Source: Porites lobata
Lineage: Eukaryota > Cnidaria > Anthozoa > Scleractinia > Poritidae
Reading direction: 5' to 3'
Assembly: GCA_942486035.1 (NCBI GenBank)
Contig: CALNXK010000008.1
Location: 3,115,001 to 3,179,000 of the forward strand
Length of the DNA stretch: 64,000 nucleotides
The position numbers were made by a program, and so were the translations under genes. Positions 60,901 through 64,000 of the stretch are shown here, piece by piece (position 1 is the stretch's first letter; every line of letters begins with the position of its first letter). Below the pieces are notes generated by a model. The model was not told the origin of the DNA. It did no database searches and saw only the letters and a program-made list of their open reading frames with translations.

Positions 60901-63900
60901 TAAATTTAGACTTATTTTTATCTTTACTTTCCATGACTAGGGAGCCTAGACTTTGAAGCCTCTTAATTATTAATTTGCACTCCCTCGCCAGTTAATCATT
61001 TTGAATTTTACTTTACTTTACTTTATTTGTCCAAATAAATCAATGAACTGAACTGACAGATGCCCATGCCCTCATTTTTGGACAAAATTATTCACACTAA
61101 AAACCATTGTGTGAATAATTTTGTCCAAAAATGAGGGCGTTTGTGGAAAGTACATATACCCATGTCCCTTGGGCATCCCATGATAGTCTTCAGGGTTCTC
61201 AATAGATTTTTAAGTAGGAGGTGATCACTGATAAAGTAGGAGGCTCTTCAGCAAAGCCAGAGGTGTCAAAACAAAGCAAAGAAAAGCGACTTAAACACAA
61301 AGTAAGCGGCTATAAATCCCAAAGTAAGCGGCGATCAATCGCCGGGTGCCGCCTTCTATTGAGAACCCTGAGTCTTTTGTTAATTATTATGCCTGTCAAA
61401 TATTTGGCAAAAAGGTCTACATGTATTTTTTCTTTCTCACTTGCTATTTTCAGCCAAAGCAGTCAGTCTCTTCTTTCCTGTGAGAGAAGGAATAAAAATG
61501 TTGAGTTACCAGGATTCTAACATTTCTCCTCATAACATCCCTGCTTAATCAGACATAAAGAGTCACAAGAGAAAAGGAAATGATCAGCAAGGGGATGAAA
61601 AGGTCTGTAATGTTAAACAAGTTTTGCTCATCAGCATTGCAGGTCTTTTTGTTTGGGTGTGTGAATTTGTCTTCTCATGTAACCATCAAGGAGTCTGGGC
61701 AAATCAAAGGGGGCTACTTCTACACCTCTCAATTTTCCTCAGGGGATAAAAATAATAACAAAATCATGAGTAAAGCAGATTTTGCCTTCCCAAAAATTTC
61801 ACTGCTATTGCTGGCTGCATTGTACCTCATCACAGGGAAAAGAGAAGAGAATTTACTGCTTGCTGACATTGGCAGGGATCTAGCTCATCATGGGCGCTTT
61901 CCATTCAACCCAAAACTACAGAAATTTCAGTTGTTACATCAAATGGAACGCACCATTTCGGTTTGGTCCAACCGGAACTTTTGGGACCAGCTTTAATTTG
62001 AAGGTGGTCCACTTTGACCATTCCGTCATCTTGGTCGGTCGGACCAAAATGACCCGTTCCATTTGACAAAATTGTTGTCCCCAGTACCGCTCTTTTGTGT
62101 CTTACTTACAAGAACAATAACCAAACGCGTGGTGGCTTCGGTCGGGTCTGTGCAACTGGAATGTACTGTTCCACTGGGCACGTGGAATTTCCCAAATTTC
62201 AAACCGGAATTATTTTTTGTTGAATTGACAGCGAGCTATAACTAACCTTTATCAGTGCCATCTTCACCCATAATCATCTTCATAGATGAAATAATTTGCA
62301 TGGCAACGGGTGGTGACATGGACGAAGCATATGCAGCACTGTGGGAACAACCTCTGATATGGTCAATTATCTCCTGTAAAATGAAACCAGTGTTAACCTA
62401 TTGTTCATAAAAGGGTGCAAATAGAACTAATCATACAACAATATGGGAAATGCAACTTGGCAACCTTGGGAAACATCTAAGTGCTCCATACATATACCTC
62501 TCTCATCAAAGACTGGAACTTTGAAGGTGTACTCCCAATAAAAATATATACATGTAAAAAAGTACTCATAGAATGTCAAGACCGTCTAGAAGTGTTTTCT
62601 GCCAAGGATGTTAAATCTGAAGAGTGACAGTACACACTCAAGCACTTTGTGGACTTCTATTCCTGATGCTAAAACACTGGCAAGTTTGAGCACAGTTTAG
62701 TTAGGTGTCAAAGTTGTCAAGGCCAGTTAAAACAATCAGGGTTGTCATTAAGAGCCGGGGGCCGGGGATTTTCCCCGGCTACTAAGAGAGTGGCCCCCGG
62801 CTACTTTTATTGAAAAATAGAACCAAAAGAAATCCCTAGCTGTTTGATTTCCCCGCCTACTCGTTGTGTTTACCTGGCAACTTGAAATCTTAGTGACAAC
62901 CCTGAAACAATGGAGGTGGATCCACATGAGCTGAAACACAGGACTCAGGGGTGAATGGGTTAATAACTAACGCATTCACCCCTGACCAGGTGGCCTTTGG
63001 TAGATTAAATCTACCTCTCTCTAATAAACACTACTGCACAGTAGCAACAGACACTTCAGTCTGTCCCAACTCCCAAAATAAACCCTCCACAATGGCCATT
63101 ACAAGATCCACAATGCAAAAGCTAATGTGCCAATATTATTCTATACTACTTTCCATGTTTTGTTTTGTTGACAATTTTTTTTTCATGGGCTGAAGATTTG
63201 ATTTCTGTTTCATTGACATTCTTTGATTGTGTTATATGTGTTTGAAAATGAAAATGTCCTACCCTTTCTCTCAAAAAAGGTCTACCTTTCCATCAAGGTC
63301 ACTGCTTTACAACAGCCAATTATCTCTGTCCCCCAAGTGGCCATTGTAGAGAGAGTTAAACTACACTCTTACATGTAAACTCACCTTAGTTGCAGCAATG
63401 TACCCTCCTGCTGCACCAAAACTCTTGGTAAATGTACCCATCATGATGTCGACGTCATTAGGGTCCACTCCAAAGTAATCAGTCACGCCTCTTCCACGAG
63501 GACCCATGGCACCAATGCTGTGGGCCTCATCCAGGAAAAGGTATGCTTTGTATTTCTTTTTAAGGGCAATGACTTCTGGGAGTCTTACAATAGAGCCCTC
63601 CATACTAGAAAAAAATAAAAGAACACAAGGATTATAGCTTAGCTCAAGGAGGTTAACCCTTACAAATTCTCCAGACTGGCATTGAAATATTTTAAATGAA
63701 TAAAAAAATATAATCATCATTTATAATTGGATTTGGTTTTACATTTATACATACATTTACTGATATCTACAGATCATACGAAAGCCGAATGTAAATTTAA
63801 TTGCTAAATATTATTTTCTACATCAATGGCAATGTGACAGTGTTTTCCAAAAATCACTGATTGTTGTCTCCGTTATTAACACTAAGTTTGTACACTGTAG

Positions 63901-64000
63901 GGTCACAAGAGCTTGTTTGAGATTTTTCATATTTTTAGTCCATAAAATGTGTGGTCAAAAATGCATATATATGGCTTCACCAATCTTAGCTCACCTGTAT
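57908..64000 (-). CDS. SPTLC2: Serine palmitoyltransferase subunit 2-like, copy 2 (3' exons; 5' end off window)
   Basis: Second SPTLC2 paralogue, C-terminal half. Exons on the minus strand: 64000-63995 (last bases of the exon equivalent to copy 1 exon 5), 63604-63385, 62373-62247, 61477-61441, 60356-60258, 59666-59537 and 57985-57908 with the stop. Phases join throughout. The 63604 exon has SIGAMGPRGRGVTDYFG and the PLP lysine in TFTKSFG. Later exons read HIRGCSHSAAYASSMSPPVA, GKKRLTALAENS, YFRQRLKKMGFIVYG, AFGREMLKRNVAVVVVGFPA and finally ALEAIDEVGDILQLKY, matching the human C-terminus in order. The 61477-61441 exon is only 37 nt, and the intron after 59537 uses a GC donor. The first shared full exon differs from copy 1 at about 28 of 220 bases and 8 of 73 residues, so this is a diverged duplicate. 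Copy 2 is the closer of the two to the vertebrate sequence in that exon. Confidence 0.94.
58186..58614. mobile_element. MITE with TTTAAAGGGAACCTCCACT ends
   Basis: Left TTTAAAGGGAACCTCCACT pairs with right AGTGGAGGTTCCCTTTAAA. A second inner inverted pair, GCCATCTTGAATAATTGTGA and its complement, spans 58345-58470. It lies in the last intron of SPTLC2 copy 2. Confidence 0.75.
58709..59160. mobile_element. hAT-like MITE with CAGGGTTCATAC ends
   Basis: CAGGGTTCATAC at the left and GTGTGAACCCT at the right; flanks CTCCTTAC and CTCTAAAC are only partly alike. Boxes of AAGGACTTTCCAAGGACC recur near both ends. It is in the last intron of SPTLC2 copy 2. Confidence 0.55.
59535..59537 (-). other. GC splice donor in SPTLC2 copy 2
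   Basis: The exon ends GATAAG and the intron opens GCAAGT, not GT. The frame to the last exon (LDK then ALEAIDEVG) fits only with this site. GC-AG introns are a known minor class with an otherwise strong consensus, as here. Confidence 0.8.
61068..61138. repeat. Perfect 30-bp hairpin
   Basis: 61068-61097 (GCCCTCATTTTTGGACAAAA...) is the exact complement of 61109-61138, with an 11-base loop. It is in an SPTLC2 copy 2 intron. Confidence 0.75.
61191..61370. mobile_element. hAT-like MITE with CAGGGTTCTCAATAGA ends
   Basis: CAGGGTTCTCAATAGA and its near-complement TCTATTGAGAACCCTG bound 180 bp. AGTCTT occurs on both outer sides, a partial trace of an 8-bp duplication. GTAAGCGGC boxes repeat inside. 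It ends 71 bp before the 37-nt exon. Confidence 0.65.
62737..62904. mobile_element. hAT-like MITE with CAGGGTTGTCATTAAG ends
   Basis: CAGGGTTGTCATTAAGA and TCTTAGTGACAACCCTG bound 168 bp; AAACAAT lies on both outer sides (7 of 8 expected bases). Inner GC-rich hairpins GGCCGGGG/CCCCGGCT. It is in an SPTLC2 copy 2 intron. Confidence 0.65.

Noticed and set aside
63361..63720. Reading this minus-strand frame as a single open gene
   Set aside because: Only 63604-63385 is exon; both ends are set by AG and GT sites and the outer residues are intron translation.

Overview
This is animal nuclear DNA, most likely from a stony coral or a close anthozoan relative. The genes are split by GT-AG introns and run on both strands at low density. 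The proteins read as animal families: serine palmitoyltransferase subunit 2, monoglyceride lipase, a secreted two-Ig-domain protein, GH20, and a TPR-CHAT protein of the kind expanded in corals. The rest is dense in short inverted-repeat elements, and several repeats look like ones I know from coral sequence. The species call is inference.

Layout. Positions 4-9091 (minus) hold the first six exons of an SPTLC2-like gene; its 3' half lies off the left end. Positions 10572-15318 (plus) hold a decayed monoglyceride lipase gene with three in-frame stops. Positions 20894-24006 (plus) hold an apparently intact TPR-CHAT gene directly behind a 518-bp MITE. A tRNA-like sequence with a pol III terminator sits at 24998-25088. 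From 26 to 36 kb there is mostly repeat sequence and a few weak exon candidates. Two clean exons of a GH20-type glycosidase lie at 36994-38004 (minus). Positions 39.7-44.5 kb are a nest of transposons inside transposons. Positions 44623-47988 (plus) encode a four-exon secreted protein with two Ig domains. From 48 to 57 kb there are more elements and no gene I can support. Positions 57908-64000 (minus) hold the 3' half of a second, diverged SPTLC2 paralogue in the same orientation as the first.

The strongest mobile-element result is a family of seven non-autonomous elements that start TAGCCTG (or a one-base variant) and are flanked by 9-bp target-site duplications. One copy is nested in another, and one has its empty site preserved inside the window. 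A 719-bp insertion with an 18-bp duplication and a nested pair of pogo-like elements with TA duplications also have empty sites here, so the order of insertion can be read directly.

The genes do not form a pathway. The two SPTLC2 copies would each supply the catalytic subunit for the first step of sphingolipid synthesis in the ER. The lipase, GH20, Ig and CHAT genes look like unrelated neighbours.
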